Notes under the pieces: generated by a model
Told to the model about the DNA's origin: nothing
Seen by the model: only the letters and a program-made list of their open reading frames with translations
The model's database searches: none
Assembly: GCF_016916835.1 (NCBI RefSeq)
Contig: NZ_JAFFIX010000038.1
Location: forward strand, 1-45,645
Direction: 5' to 3'
Source of the DNA: Actinacidiphila bryophytorum
GTDB lineage: Bacteria > Actinomycetota > Actinomycetes > Streptomycetales > Streptomycetaceae
DNA: 45,645 nt
Part shown: positions 15,178 through 23,129 of the stretch, piece after piece
Numbering within the stretch: position 1 is the first letter of the stretch
Layout: every line of letters begins with the position of its first letter
Translations under genes and position numbers: made by a program

Positions 15178-17250
15178 GTGGCCGTCACCGCAACCCCGGG
15201 GGCGCCCGCGCAGGCGCCCCCGGCGAAGGCCGCTTTCCCCGCGGGTGCCGCCGCGGTGGCGGCACTGGTCCTGCTGGTCGCAGCGCTCGCCGTCGTCGAC
15301 ATCACCCAGGGCACGGCCGCGGTGGGCGCGGGCGAGGTGTGGCGGGCCGTCACCGGGCGGGCGGACGCCGGGGACGCCTCCGTCGTCGTCGCCTCCCGGC
15401 TGCCCAGGGCCGCGGCCGCGGTGCTGGTCGGCGTCGCCCTCGGCGCGGCGGGCGCCGCCCTGCAGGCGGTGAGCCGCAACGTGCTGGCCGCGCCCGACAC
15501 CCTCGCGGTCAACGCCGGCTCCTACCTGGCGCTCGGCGTGCTCACCGTGACCGGCGCGTCCTTCCCGCTGCTGGCATCCTCCGGTGTCGCCTTCGCGGGC
15601 GGCCTGGCGGCGGCAGCGGTGGTGCTCGGGCTGTCCGGGCTGGGCGCGGGGACCGTACGGCTGGTGCTGGCCGGCAGCGCGCTCGCGCTCGGCCTCGGAT
15701 CGGTCACCGACGCGCTGCTGCTGCTCTTCCCCGAGCAGACCGACGGGCTCTACCAGTGGAGCCAGGGCAGCGTCGGCCAGAACGGCTTCGGCGGGGTCGT
15801 CCAGATGGCGCCGGTGGTGCTGTTCGGCCTGGCCGGGCTGCTGCTGGTCGCCCGCAGGGTGGACGTCCTCGCCCTCGGCGACGACGCGGCCCGGGGCCTG
15901 GGGGTGCCGGTGCTCGGCACCCGGGTCACCGCCGTGGTGCTCGCCTCGCTGCTGTCGGCCGCCGCGGTCACCCTGGCCGGGCCGATCGGCTTCGTGGGGC
16001 TGTGCGCGCCCGCGCTGGTACGGCCGCTGGCCCGCCGCCTGCGCGGGCTGGCCCGTGCGCGGGCGGCCGTGCCGGTCGCGGGACTGGCCGGCGCGGCGCT
16101 GGTGCTGGGCTCCGACGTGCTGCTGCGGGCGTCGGTGAGCGCCGAGTCCGCGGTCGCGGTGCCGACGGGGGTGGTCACCAGCGGGGTCGGCGCGGTCTTC
16201 CTGGTCGTCATGGCGCTGCGCACCGGCGACGGTGGCGGCGCCGCGGCACCGGACCGGCTGCGTATCCCGAGCCGGGCCGCCTTCGCCGCGACCGTCGCGG
16301 GGCTGGTGGCGCTGCTGGCGGCTGTGGTCGTGGCGGCCGTACTGCTGGGCGACACCCCGCTGCTGCTGGGCGACGTGCTCAACTGGGCGCAGGGCCGCGG
16401 CGACCGGGTGGTGACCTTCGTGCTGGACACCCGGGTGCCCCGGGTGCTCGCGGCGCTGCTGGCGGGGGCGGCGCTGGCGCTGTCGGGGACGCTGGTGCAG
16501 GCCGTCACGCGCAATCCGCTGGCCGACCCCGGTGTGCTCGGGGTGTCCGGCGGGGCGGGGCTCGGCGCCGTCCTGCTGGTCACCACGGTGCCGGCGGCGG
16601 GCACATGGAGCGTGGCCGGTGCGGCCTTCGCCGGGGCCGCGGCGACCGCGGCGCTGGTCTTCGGGCTCGCCGCGCGCGGCGGCTTCCGGCAGAACCGGCT
16701 GGTGCTCGTCGGGGTGGGCGCCTCTGCGGGGACGACGGCGCTGATCAGCCTGCTGATCGTGCTGACCGACCCCTTCAACGCGACCAAGGCCCTGACGTGG
16801 CTGTCGGGTTCGACCTACGGGCGCACGCTGCCCGACGTTCTGCCGGTCGCCGTCGTGCTCGCCTTCGGCGCCGCCGTCGCGGTGCTGCGCCGCCGGCAGC
16901 TCGACCTGGTCTCGCTCGACGACGACACCCCGCGGCTGCTGGGGCTGCGGCTGGCACCGGCCCGGCTCGGGCTGCTCGCGACGAGCGTCCTGCTGAGCGC
17001 CACCGCGGTCGCCGCGGCGGGCACGATCGGCTTCGTGGGCCTGGTCGCCCCGCACGCGGCCCGGGCGCTGGCCGGGCGGCGGCATGTGCGGGTCGTGCCG
17101 ACCGCGATGCTGCTCGGGGCACTCCTGGTCTGCTCCGCGGACCTGCTGGGCCGCACCGTCATCGCCCCGGCCCAGCTGGGTGCGGGCCTGATGACGGCGG
17201 TCGTCGGGGCGCCGTACTTCCTCTACCTGCTGGTCCGCACCCGCAGGTAG
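15178..17250 (+). CDS. Iron-siderophore ABC transporter, fused double permease (FhuB-like)
   Basis: At 690 residues this is twice the usual FecCD permease length. Two homologous halves (about 1-345 and 350-690) sit in one chain. The paired repeats are visible: ARVP-type SRLPRAAAAVLVGVALGAAGAALQAVSRNVLA against TRVPRVLAALLAGAALALSGTLVQAVTRNPLA, and GPIGFVGLCAPALVRPL against GTIGFVGLVAPHAARAL, the loops that contact the ATPase. Each half carries about ten hydrophobic segments. E. coli FhuB has the same fused form, which replaces a FecC/FecD heterodimer. The GTG start is four bases after the lipoprotein stop. A strong hairpin at 17256-17281 closes the operon. Confidence 0.93.
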   Translation: MAVTATPGAPAQAPPAKAAFPAGAAAVAALVLLVAALAVVDITQGTAAVGAGEVWRAVTGRADAGDASVVVASRLPRAAAAVLVGVALGAAGAALQAVSRNVLAAPDTLAVNAGSYLALGVLTVTGASFPLLASSGVAFAGGLAAAAVVLGLSGLGAGTVRLVLAGSALALGLGSVTDALLLLFPEQTDGLYQWSQGSVGQNGFGGVVQMAPVVLFGLAGLLLVARRVDVLALGDDAARGLGVPVLGTRVTAVVLASLLSAAAVTLAGPIGFVGLCAPALVRPLARRLRGLARARAAVPVAGLAGAALVLGSDVLLRASVSAESAVAVPTGVVTSGVGAVFLVVMALRTGDGGGAAAPDRLRIPSRAAFAATVAGLVALLAAVVVAAVLLGDTPLLLGDVLNWAQGRGDRVVTFVLDTRVPRVLAALLAGAALALSGTLVQAVTRNPLADPGVLGVSGGAGLGAVLLVTTVPAAGTWSVAGAAFAGAAATAALVFGLAARGGFRQNRLVLVGVGASAGTTALISLLIVLTDPFNATKALTWLSGSTYGRTLPDVLPVAVVLAFGAAVAVLRRRQLDLVSLDDDTPRLLGLRLAPARLGLLATSVLLSATAVAAAGTIGFVGLVAPHAARALAGRRHVRVVPTAMLLGALLVCSADLLGRTVIAPAQLGAGLMTAVVGAPYFLYLLVRTRR

Positions 17251-17255
17251 CCGGC

Positions 17256-17281
17256 CCCGGCGGCGGGTGGCCGCCGCCGGG
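17256..17281. terminator. Bidirectional hairpin terminator between convergent genes
   Basis: CCCGGCGGCGG (17256-17266) pairs perfectly with CCGCCGCCGGG (17271-17281) over a four-base GTGG loop. It lies between the permease stop (17250) and the stop of the convergent aldo/keto reductase (17290). There is no U-tract, as is usual in streptomycetes. Confidence 0.75.
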
Positions 17282-17289
17282 CGGGCGGT

Positions 17290-18315
17290 TCATGCGGCTG
17301 AGCGCTGCGGGAGGGGGCGGCGCAGGGCGGCGCCCGAAGGGGTCTGCAGCGTGTAGCCCATGTCGAGGGCGCCGATGTCGACGCCGGGGGGCGCGATCTC
17401 GTCGATCGCGTCCAGGACGTCGTCGGACAGCGTGGTCCCGGCGCCCGCCAGCAGGTCGTCCAGCTGGTCCATGGTGCGCGGGCCCAGGATCGCGGAGGTG
17501 ACGCCGGGGTGGGAGATGGCGAAGGCCATGGCCATGTGCGTCAGCGGCATCCCGGCCTCCTTCGCAACGGGGATCAGCTCCTCGACGGCCTCCAGGCGGC
17601 GGTCGTCGCTGAGGTAGCGGAAGCCGAAGCCGGCCCGGTGGGTGTCGGGCTCCTGGCCCTTGCGGTAGCGGCCGGTGAGCAGCCCGCCGGCCAGCGGGCT
17701 CCAGACCAGGGTGCCCATGCCGTGGCGCTGGGCGACCGGCAGCACCTCGCGTTCGATGCCGCGGTCCAGGATGGAGTAGGGCGGCTGCTCGGTGCGGAAG
17801 CGCTGCAGGCCGCGCCGCTCGGCGACCCACTGGGCCTCGACGATGTCGGAGGCCAGGAAGGTCGAGGAGCCGAAGGACCTGATCTTGCCCGCCCTGACCA
17901 GGTCGGTGAGGGCGGCGAGGGTCTCCTCGATGTCGGTGTCGGGGTCGGGGCGGTGGACCTGGAAGAGGTCGACGTGGTCGGTCTGCAGCCGGCGCAGCGA
18001 GTCCTCCAGCGCGCGCACCAGCCAGCGCCGGGAGTTGCCGCGGTGGTTGGGGTCGTCGCCCATCGGCAGGTGGGCCTTGGTGGCCAGGACGACGTCGTCG
18101 CGGCGGCCCTTGAGCGCCTTGCCGACGATCTCCTCGGAGCCGCCGTGGCTGTAGGCGTCGGCGGTGTCGACGAAGTTGATGCCGGCGTCCAGCGCCCGGT
18201 GGACCATGCGGACGCATTCGTCCTCGTCGGGGTTGCCCATGGCGCCGAACATCATCGCGCCCAGGCAGTAGGGGGTGACCTTGATTCCGGTGCGGCCCAG
18301 CGTGCGGTACTTCAC
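17290..18315 (-). CDS. Aldo/keto reductase
   Basis: A 341-residue NADPH-dependent TIM-barrel oxidoreductase: VKYRTLGRTGIKVTPYCLGA, then FVDTADAYSHGGSEEIVGKAL (catalytic Asp and Tyr), VVLATKAH (catalytic Lys) and DLFQVHRPD (catalytic His). SPLAGGLLTGRYRKG and GPRTMDQLDD form the cofactor end. It belongs to the YajO/Tas-like group acting on various aldehydes or ketones. GTG at 18315 follows GAGGAG by four bases. It is divergent from a TetR gene, with two matching operators between them, so it is very likely the regulated target. Confidence 0.9.
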   Translation of the reverse strand: MKYRTLGRTGIKVTPYCLGAMMFGAMGNPDEDECVRMVHRALDAGINFVDTADAYSHGGSEEIVGKALKGRRDDVVLATKAHLPMGDDPNHRGNSRRWLVRALEDSLRRLQTDHVDLFQVHRPDPDTDIEETLAALTDLVRAGKIRSFGSSTFLASDIVEAQWVAERRGLQRFRTEQPPYSILDRGIEREVLPVAQRHGMGTLVWSPLAGGLLTGRYRKGQEPDTHRAGFGFRYLSDDRRLEAVEELIPVAKEAGMPLTHMAMAFAISHPGVTSAILGPRTMDQLDDLLAGAGTTLSDDVLDAIDEIAPPGVDIGALDMGYTLQTPSGAALRRPLPQRSAA

Positions 18316-18375
18316 GGTGCTCCTCGTGGTCCCTCGTGGTCGGGATGTCGCCGCCGCGCGATACCCTCGGGTAAA

Positions 18376-18418
18376 GCGGAACAGCGTTCCGCCACGCACG
18401 ATACGGAACATTGTTCCG
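18376..18418. promoter_or_regulatory. Two palindromic TetR operators
   Basis: GCGGAACAGCGTTCCGC (18376-18392) and CGGAACATTGTTCCG (18404-18418) share CGGAAC-N3-GTTCCG, with centres 27 bases apart, between the divergent aldo/keto reductase and TetR genes. Paired operators of this size suggest binding by two repressor dimers and control of both genes. Confidence 0.82.
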
Positions 18419-18438
18419 CTTAGCAAGGAGGGGTGTCC

Positions 18439-19044
18439 GTGGACGACGGACCGAGCACGGCGGGCCAGCAGCGCCCGCCGCTGCGCGCCGACGCGCAGCG
18501 CAGTGTGGACGCGCTGCTGGCCGCTGCCGCCGAGGTCTTCGCCGAGTCGGGGGTGGACGCCCCGGTACGCAAGATCACCGCGAAGGCGGGCGTCGGCGCG
18601 GGCACCTTCTACCGGCACTTCCCGCAGCGCTCCGACCTCATCTCCGCGGTCTTCCGCCGCGAGGTCGACGCCTGCGCCGCCGCGGCCCCCGCGCTGACCG
18701 CGCAGTACCCGCCGCTCGACGCGCTCACCCGGTGGCTGGAGCGCTTCGCGGGCTTCATCGCCACCAAGCGCGGGCTCAGCGCCGCCCTGCACTCGGGCGA
18801 CCCGGTCTACGACAGCCTGCCCTGCTACTTCCAGCAGAACTTCGAACCGGTCCTGGCCGACCTGCTGGAGCGCGCGGCACAGGCCGGCGCCATCCGCTCC
18901 GACGCCGACCCGTGGGACCTGCTGCGCGCGATAGGCAATCTCGCCGTGCCCCTGGAGGACGGTGACGACCACACGCAGCGCATGATCTCGCTGCTGGTGG
19001 ACGGGCTGCGCTACGGCGCGGGTGCCGGGGCGCAGCCGTCCTGA
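18439..19044 (+). CDS. TetR-family regulator
   Basis: A 201-residue repressor. After a polar N-terminus (VDDGPSTAGQQRPPLRADAQ) comes the HTH RSVDALLAAAAEVFAESGVDAPVRKITAKAGVGAGTFYRHFPQRSDLISAVF, then a helical ligand domain. The GVDAPVRKIT...AGVGAGTFYRHFPQR form is typical of the SCO-type TetR proteins divergent from oxidoreductases. GTG at 18439 is chosen because AAGGAGG (18425-18431) is seven bases upstream; GTG at 18433 would be too close. It presumably binds the paired operators at 18376-18418. Confidence 0.9.
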   Translation: MDDGPSTAGQQRPPLRADAQRSVDALLAAAAEVFAESGVDAPVRKITAKAGVGAGTFYRHFPQRSDLISAVFRREVDACAAAAPALTAQYPPLDALTRWLERFAGFIATKRGLSAALHSGDPVYDSLPCYFQQNFEPVLADLLERAAQAGAIRSDADPWDLLRAIGNLAVPLEDGDDHTQRMISLLVDGLRYGAGAGAQPS

Positions 19045-19050
19045 CCGAGG

Positions 19051-19083
19051 CGCCGGCGGGGACGTGAACGCCCCCCGCCGGCG
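19051..19083. terminator. Bidirectional hairpin terminator between convergent genes
   Basis: CGCCGGCGGGG (19051-19061) pairs exactly with CCCCGCCGGCG (19073-19083) around an 11-base loop. It sits between the TetR stop (19044) and the stop of the convergent subtilase (19097). Confidence 0.75.
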
Positions 19084-19096
19084 GCCCGTCATCCGC

Positions 19097-22000
19097 TCAC
19101 TTCAGGGCGTACGCCCGCAGCACCGTCTGGCTGACGGTGTTGCCCGCGTCGTCCTTCGCCGTCGCGCGCAGCGACGCATACCCCGCCGAGCGGGGCGCCG
19201 TGACCGCCGCGGTCCAGGTCGCGCCGTGCCGGGCCAGGTGCAGCGCACTCCAGGTGGCGCCGTCGTCGTAGGACACCTGGAGGGTGGCTCCGTCGATCGT
19301 GCCGGCGCCGGTGACGCCGGGCAGGTGGGAGGCGGTCAGCGACAGGGCGCAACGGCGCTCGGCGCGGCCCGACAGGTCGGTGGGGACGCCGTAGTCCAGC
19401 TGGATCAGCGGCAGGTCCACGTAGCCGCTGCCGGAGGTGAAGCCCCATTCGGTGCGGGTGCGGGGCGAACTGGGCAGGACGCCGTCCTGGCTGGTCTCGG
19501 CGACCAGCCGGTAGGGCAGCGGATCACTGCTGGGGGCTTCGGCGCCGAGCTGCTGGTAGAGCGTGGAACCGAGGTCGGTGTCGCCCTGGTAGAGGGTGAC
19601 GGTCTCGTGCAGGGTGTCCTCCTCACCCCACAGGTTGACGTCGAAGCCGTCGTGTCCCTGGCCGGAGTCGCCCCAGCCGGGGACGTTCAGGACGAAGTAG
19701 TCGCCCTGCCGGTTGGGCATCGACTGGCTGTCGTTGAGCCGCGGGTGGTAGACCGGCAGGAACCAGTCGCCGGCGGTGGCCGAGCCCCTGGCCGGGTGGG
19801 TGATCAGCGAGCGCTCCTCCACCACGGGGTTCGAGGACTCCTCGTACCAGCCGAACTTCGTCCCGCCGGGGGTGACCCAGTCGGTGCGGGTGGTGCCCAG
19901 CGTCTGGACGGTCTGGTAGCCGACGCCGAAGCGGTCGAAGTCCTGCATGTCGTACCGCCCGTTGTCCCCCGCCTCTGCGGCCTTGCCCGCGAAGCGGGAG
20001 TCGATCCTGGCCAGGTCGCGCGCCGTGGGCGCGTAGGTCAGGTCGGCGGCGGGCACGGCGCCGTCGTGCCGTTCGACCAGGTCGTAGACGAAGGGCGAGG
20101 CCGGTGTCGAGGTCACGTCCAGGGTCAGGCCGGGGCGTGCGGCGGCGGCGATCAGCGCGGCGCCCTGCGCCGACTGCAGCGAGGCCACCTCGATGGGCGA
20201 GGACGACTCGTAGTCGGCCGAGCCGTACCAGGCCGACAGCCGGCCGGGCGTGTCGCCCGCGACGAGCAGAAGCCTGGCCCCGGCGGCGACGGCGGCCGCA
20301 GCCTGCGCGGTGTCGGTCGCCGCCTGCGTGACGGGGTCGGCCTGCCGGTCGTAGCGGACCACGACGGCCTTGCCCCTGGCGTCCAGCCCCCGGTAGTCGG
20401 CCGCGGTGCCCGCGCCGGCGTACACGACGGGGAGCTTGCTGCGCCCGGCCGGCAGCATGGTGGAGCCGGCCTGCACCAGCAGGCCCGACACCTGGGGTGC
20501 CTTGCCGTGCGACGCCTTGGCGGTGGCGGTCAGCAGCGGGGCCGTCTTGCGCCAGCGGGTGTCGAAGGCGAAGCTGCCGCCGGTCACCTCGGCCGTGGAC
20601 TGCGCCCACACACTGGTGTAGGCGACGGGCAGCAGGAAGTTCTCGTTGAAGGCGGCATCGCCCGCGACCCGGTTCCACTCCACCCGGGTCAGCTGGTCCT
20701 CGCTGCGCTGCGGGGTGAGCGCCGCGACGCGGTGCGCCTTGCGGGCGTCGAGGGCCACCGTGCGGTCGCCGTCCAGCTGCAGCTGGGGCACCGACAGCAC
20801 GCCGAGCCCGAGGTCGTCGGGGCCTGCCGCGCCGGGCAGGTCGGCGTACATCAGCACCGAGTACTCGCCCTTGGGCAGCCGCATCGTCAGCCGGCCGCTG
20901 TCGGGGATCTCCACCTGGTAGGGCGCCTCGTCGCCGGTGCGGTAGACCACCGCGAGGCCGGGGACGGCCGCGCCGGTGCGGTCGGCGGTGGTGATGGTCA
21001 GGTTGTAGCGCTCCTCCTCGCGGTCCAGGCCGATCAGGGTGTGCGCGACGAGTGTGCCGTCGGCCGCGGTCGCCGTCAGCTGCCCGTCGCTCACGCCGTA
21101 GGGCGCCTTGTCCGGGTCGGCGGTCACGGTGACCTGTGCGGTGCCGCCCGCGGGCACGGTGACCTGCGGTGCGGACAGGGTGAAGGCGGCGGACGCGTCG
21201 GCCCCGGCGGCGTCGGTGGCCGCGGCCGCCAGGTCCAAGGTGGCGTCCTTCGCACCGTCGTTGGTGTAGGTGACGGTCCTGGTCGCGGGTGCGTCGGCGG
21301 TGTGCGGCCACGGGTAGAAGCCGGCCCACGCGGTCGCCGAGGCGTGCACCGTGCCCAGCACCGCGGCCTGCACGTCGAGCCGGCCGCTGCCGCCCTGCGT
21401 GACGGGAATGCCGGGGGTTGCGTGCGCGGTGCTGACCAGGGCGTCCTTGATCTGCTGCCCGGTCCACCCCGGGTGCGCCTGTGCCACCAGGGCGGCGGCG
21501 CCGGCGACATGCGGGGTCGCCATCGACGTACCGCTCATCGTGATGTACGGGCCCTCGCCCTCGGCGGAGTCCTTCGAGCGGGCGGCCAGGATGTCCACGC
21601 CGGGCGCGGTGATCTCGGGCTTGAGCCCGCCGTCGCCCGAACGCGGCCCCCAGCTGGAGAAGTACGCGAGCTGGTCGGCGGAGTCGACGGCGCCGACGGT
21701 CAGGGCGGAGGTGGCCGCGCCGGGTGAACCGATGCCGCCCGGCCCGGTGTTGCCGGCGGCGATGACGAACAGGGCGCCGGTGGAGGCGCTGAGGTCGTCG
21801 ACGGCCTGGCTCATCGGGTCGGTGCCGTCGCTGACCTCGGTGGAGCCCAGGCTCATGCTGACGACCCTGGCGTGCTGGGTCTGGGCCGCCCACTGCATGC
21901 CGGCGATGATCCACGACTCGTCGCCGAAGCCGTCGTCGCCCAGCACCTTGCCGACCAGCAGCCGCGAACCGGGCGCGACGCCCTTCTCCTTGCCGTCCGA

Positions 22001-22936
22001 GGCGGCGCCGGTGCCGGCGATGGTGGAGGCGGTGTGGGTGCCGTGCCCGAGGCGGTCGGTGGTGTCCTCGCCGGGCACGAAGCTCTGCGAGGAGGCGATC
22101 TGCCCTGCCAGGTCCGGGTGTTGCGCGTCGATGCCGCTGTCGAGGATCGCGACGTCCACGCCCTTGCCGTCGGTGCCCGACTGCCACACCGCGGGGGCGC
22201 CGATCTGGGCGGTGCTGTCGGCGAGGGTCGCCTTGACCTTGCCGTCGAGCCAGATGTGGCTGATGCCCGCGCCGAAGACGGCGCTGCCGGCCGCGGTACG
22301 CGGCTGCGCCTTGCTCCCGGGCACGCCCTGCTGCCCGGCCGCCGCGGCCTTGGCGCGCGTCAGCGCGGCCGGCGGGGTGACCTGCTGCCAGAACCCTGCC
22401 GCCCCCGCACGCTGCTCGGTGACCGCCTTGCCGTGCACGGCGGGCAGGTCGAGCCGGGGGGACAGGCCGCGCGGGACGGCGGGTGCGCTGCGGGCGCCGG
22501 TGTCGGCGTACTGCACGATCAGCGGCAGCGCTGCGCTGTGCGCGTCGTCGTAGCCGTCGGCGATCAGCGCGGTGACGTCGAAGAGCCGCTGGTCCAGGAC
22601 GCCTGCGGCCACGTAGGGCAGCGCCTCTGACGGGTAGACGTACAGGTCCTTGCCGACGGTCCTGGTCTGCACCCCGCCGGTGAGGTTCGCGGGGCGTTCG
22701 ACGGTGGCCGCGGCCCGCCCGTCGGCGAGCGCGGTGACGGTGACCCGGTCGCCGGTCACCAGCGTGACCGTCCCGGCGACGGCGCCCGCCGGCGCTCCTT
22801 GCGTCCTCGGGGCGGGGGTGGCCGGGGTGCCGGCCGGCGGTGTCGTGGCCTGCGCGATCGACGGGGTCGCCGCTATCGCCGCAAGGACGGTGCCCATGGC
22901 GGTCAGCAGCCGCCGGCGCCGGGTCGGAGATCTCAC
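19097..22936 (-). CDS. Large secreted subtilisin-like serine protease (S8)
   Basis: A 1279-residue exported peptidase. GTG at 22936 follows GGAGGG by six bases and opens a signal peptide (VRSPTRRRRLLTAMGTVLAA..., likely cleaved after AQA at residue 30). A pro-region with a GDRVTVTALADGRAAATVE segment follows. The S8 triad is complete: Asp266 in DVAILDSGID, His298 in GHGTHTAS and Ser471 in SGTSMATPH; the oxyanion Asn396 is in IAAGN. After the catalytic domain come beta-rich parts: a fibronectin-like section, then a PA-like region with KAVVVRYDRQADPV and SPFVYDLVERHDG (about 870-985), and a C-terminal bacterial-Ig-like end (GATLQVSYDDGATWSALHLA). No LPXTG or membrane anchor is seen, so it is probably released. 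It is divergent from the STAND gene at 23130. Confidence 0.93.
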   Translation of the reverse strand: MRSPTRRRRLLTAMGTVLAAIAATPSIAQATTPPAGTPATPAPRTQGAPAGAVAGTVTLVTGDRVTVTALADGRAAATVERPANLTGGVQTRTVGKDLYVYPSEALPYVAAGVLDQRLFDVTALIADGYDDAHSAALPLIVQYADTGARSAPAVPRGLSPRLDLPAVHGKAVTEQRAGAAGFWQQVTPPAALTRAKAAAAGQQGVPGSKAQPRTAAGSAVFGAGISHIWLDGKVKATLADSTAQIGAPAVWQSGTDGKGVDVAILDSGIDAQHPDLAGQIASSQSFVPGEDTTDRLGHGTHTASTIAGTGAASDGKEKGVAPGSRLLVGKVLGDDGFGDESWIIAGMQWAAQTQHARVVSMSLGSTEVSDGTDPMSQAVDDLSASTGALFVIAAGNTGPGGIGSPGAATSALTVGAVDSADQLAYFSSWGPRSGDGGLKPEITAPGVDILAARSKDSAEGEGPYITMSGTSMATPHVAGAAALVAQAHPGWTGQQIKDALVSTAHATPGIPVTQGGSGRLDVQAAVLGTVHASATAWAGFYPWPHTADAPATRTVTYTNDGAKDATLDLAAAATDAAGADASAAFTLSAPQVTVPAGGTAQVTVTADPDKAPYGVSDGQLTATAADGTLVAHTLIGLDREEERYNLTITTADRTGAAVPGLAVVYRTGDEAPYQVEIPDSGRLTMRLPKGEYSVLMYADLPGAAGPDDLGLGVLSVPQLQLDGDRTVALDARKAHRVAALTPQRSEDQLTRVEWNRVAGDAAFNENFLLPVAYTSVWAQSTAEVTGGSFAFDTRWRKTAPLLTATAKASHGKAPQVSGLLVQAGSTMLPAGRSKLPVVYAGAGTAADYRGLDARGKAVVVRYDRQADPVTQAATDTAQAAAAVAAGARLLLVAGDTPGRLSAWYGSADYESSSPIEVASLQSAQGAALIAAAARPGLTLDVTSTPASPFVYDLVERHDGAVPAADLTYAPTARDLARIDSRFAGKAAEAGDNGRYDMQDFDRFGVGYQTVQTLGTTRTDWVTPGGTKFGWYEESSNPVVEERSLITHPARGSATAGDWFLPVYHPRLNDSQSMPNRQGDYFVLNVPGWGDSGQGHDGFDVNLWGEEDTLHETVTLYQGDTDLGSTLYQQLGAEAPSSDPLPYRLVAETSQDGVLPSSPRTRTEWGFTSGSGYVDLPLIQLDYGVPTDLSGRAERRCALSLTASHLPGVTGAGTIDGATLQVSYDDGATWSALHLARHGATWTAAVTAPRSAGYASLRATAKDDAGNTVSQTVLRAYALK

Positions 22937-23129
22937 GTGATGCCCTCCATACGGTGCGTGGAACGCGGAACGCAGCACATTCTTCGGGCACGAGCATGCC
23001 AACTGAACGCTTCCGGCTGACGGTTCACCGCCATGACGGAAGCCTGCCGGGGCCGGGCGGCAGGCGGTCGGGGGCGGCAGGGTCTCGATCCCGCTGCGCC
23101 GGGAGGCGGAGGCGGATTACCGTCGGGGC

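Noticed and set aside
19022..21727. 901-codon plus-strand frame over the subtilase gene
   Set aside because: Val/Gly/Arg-rich antisense of a complete S8 protease with triad and signal peptide.
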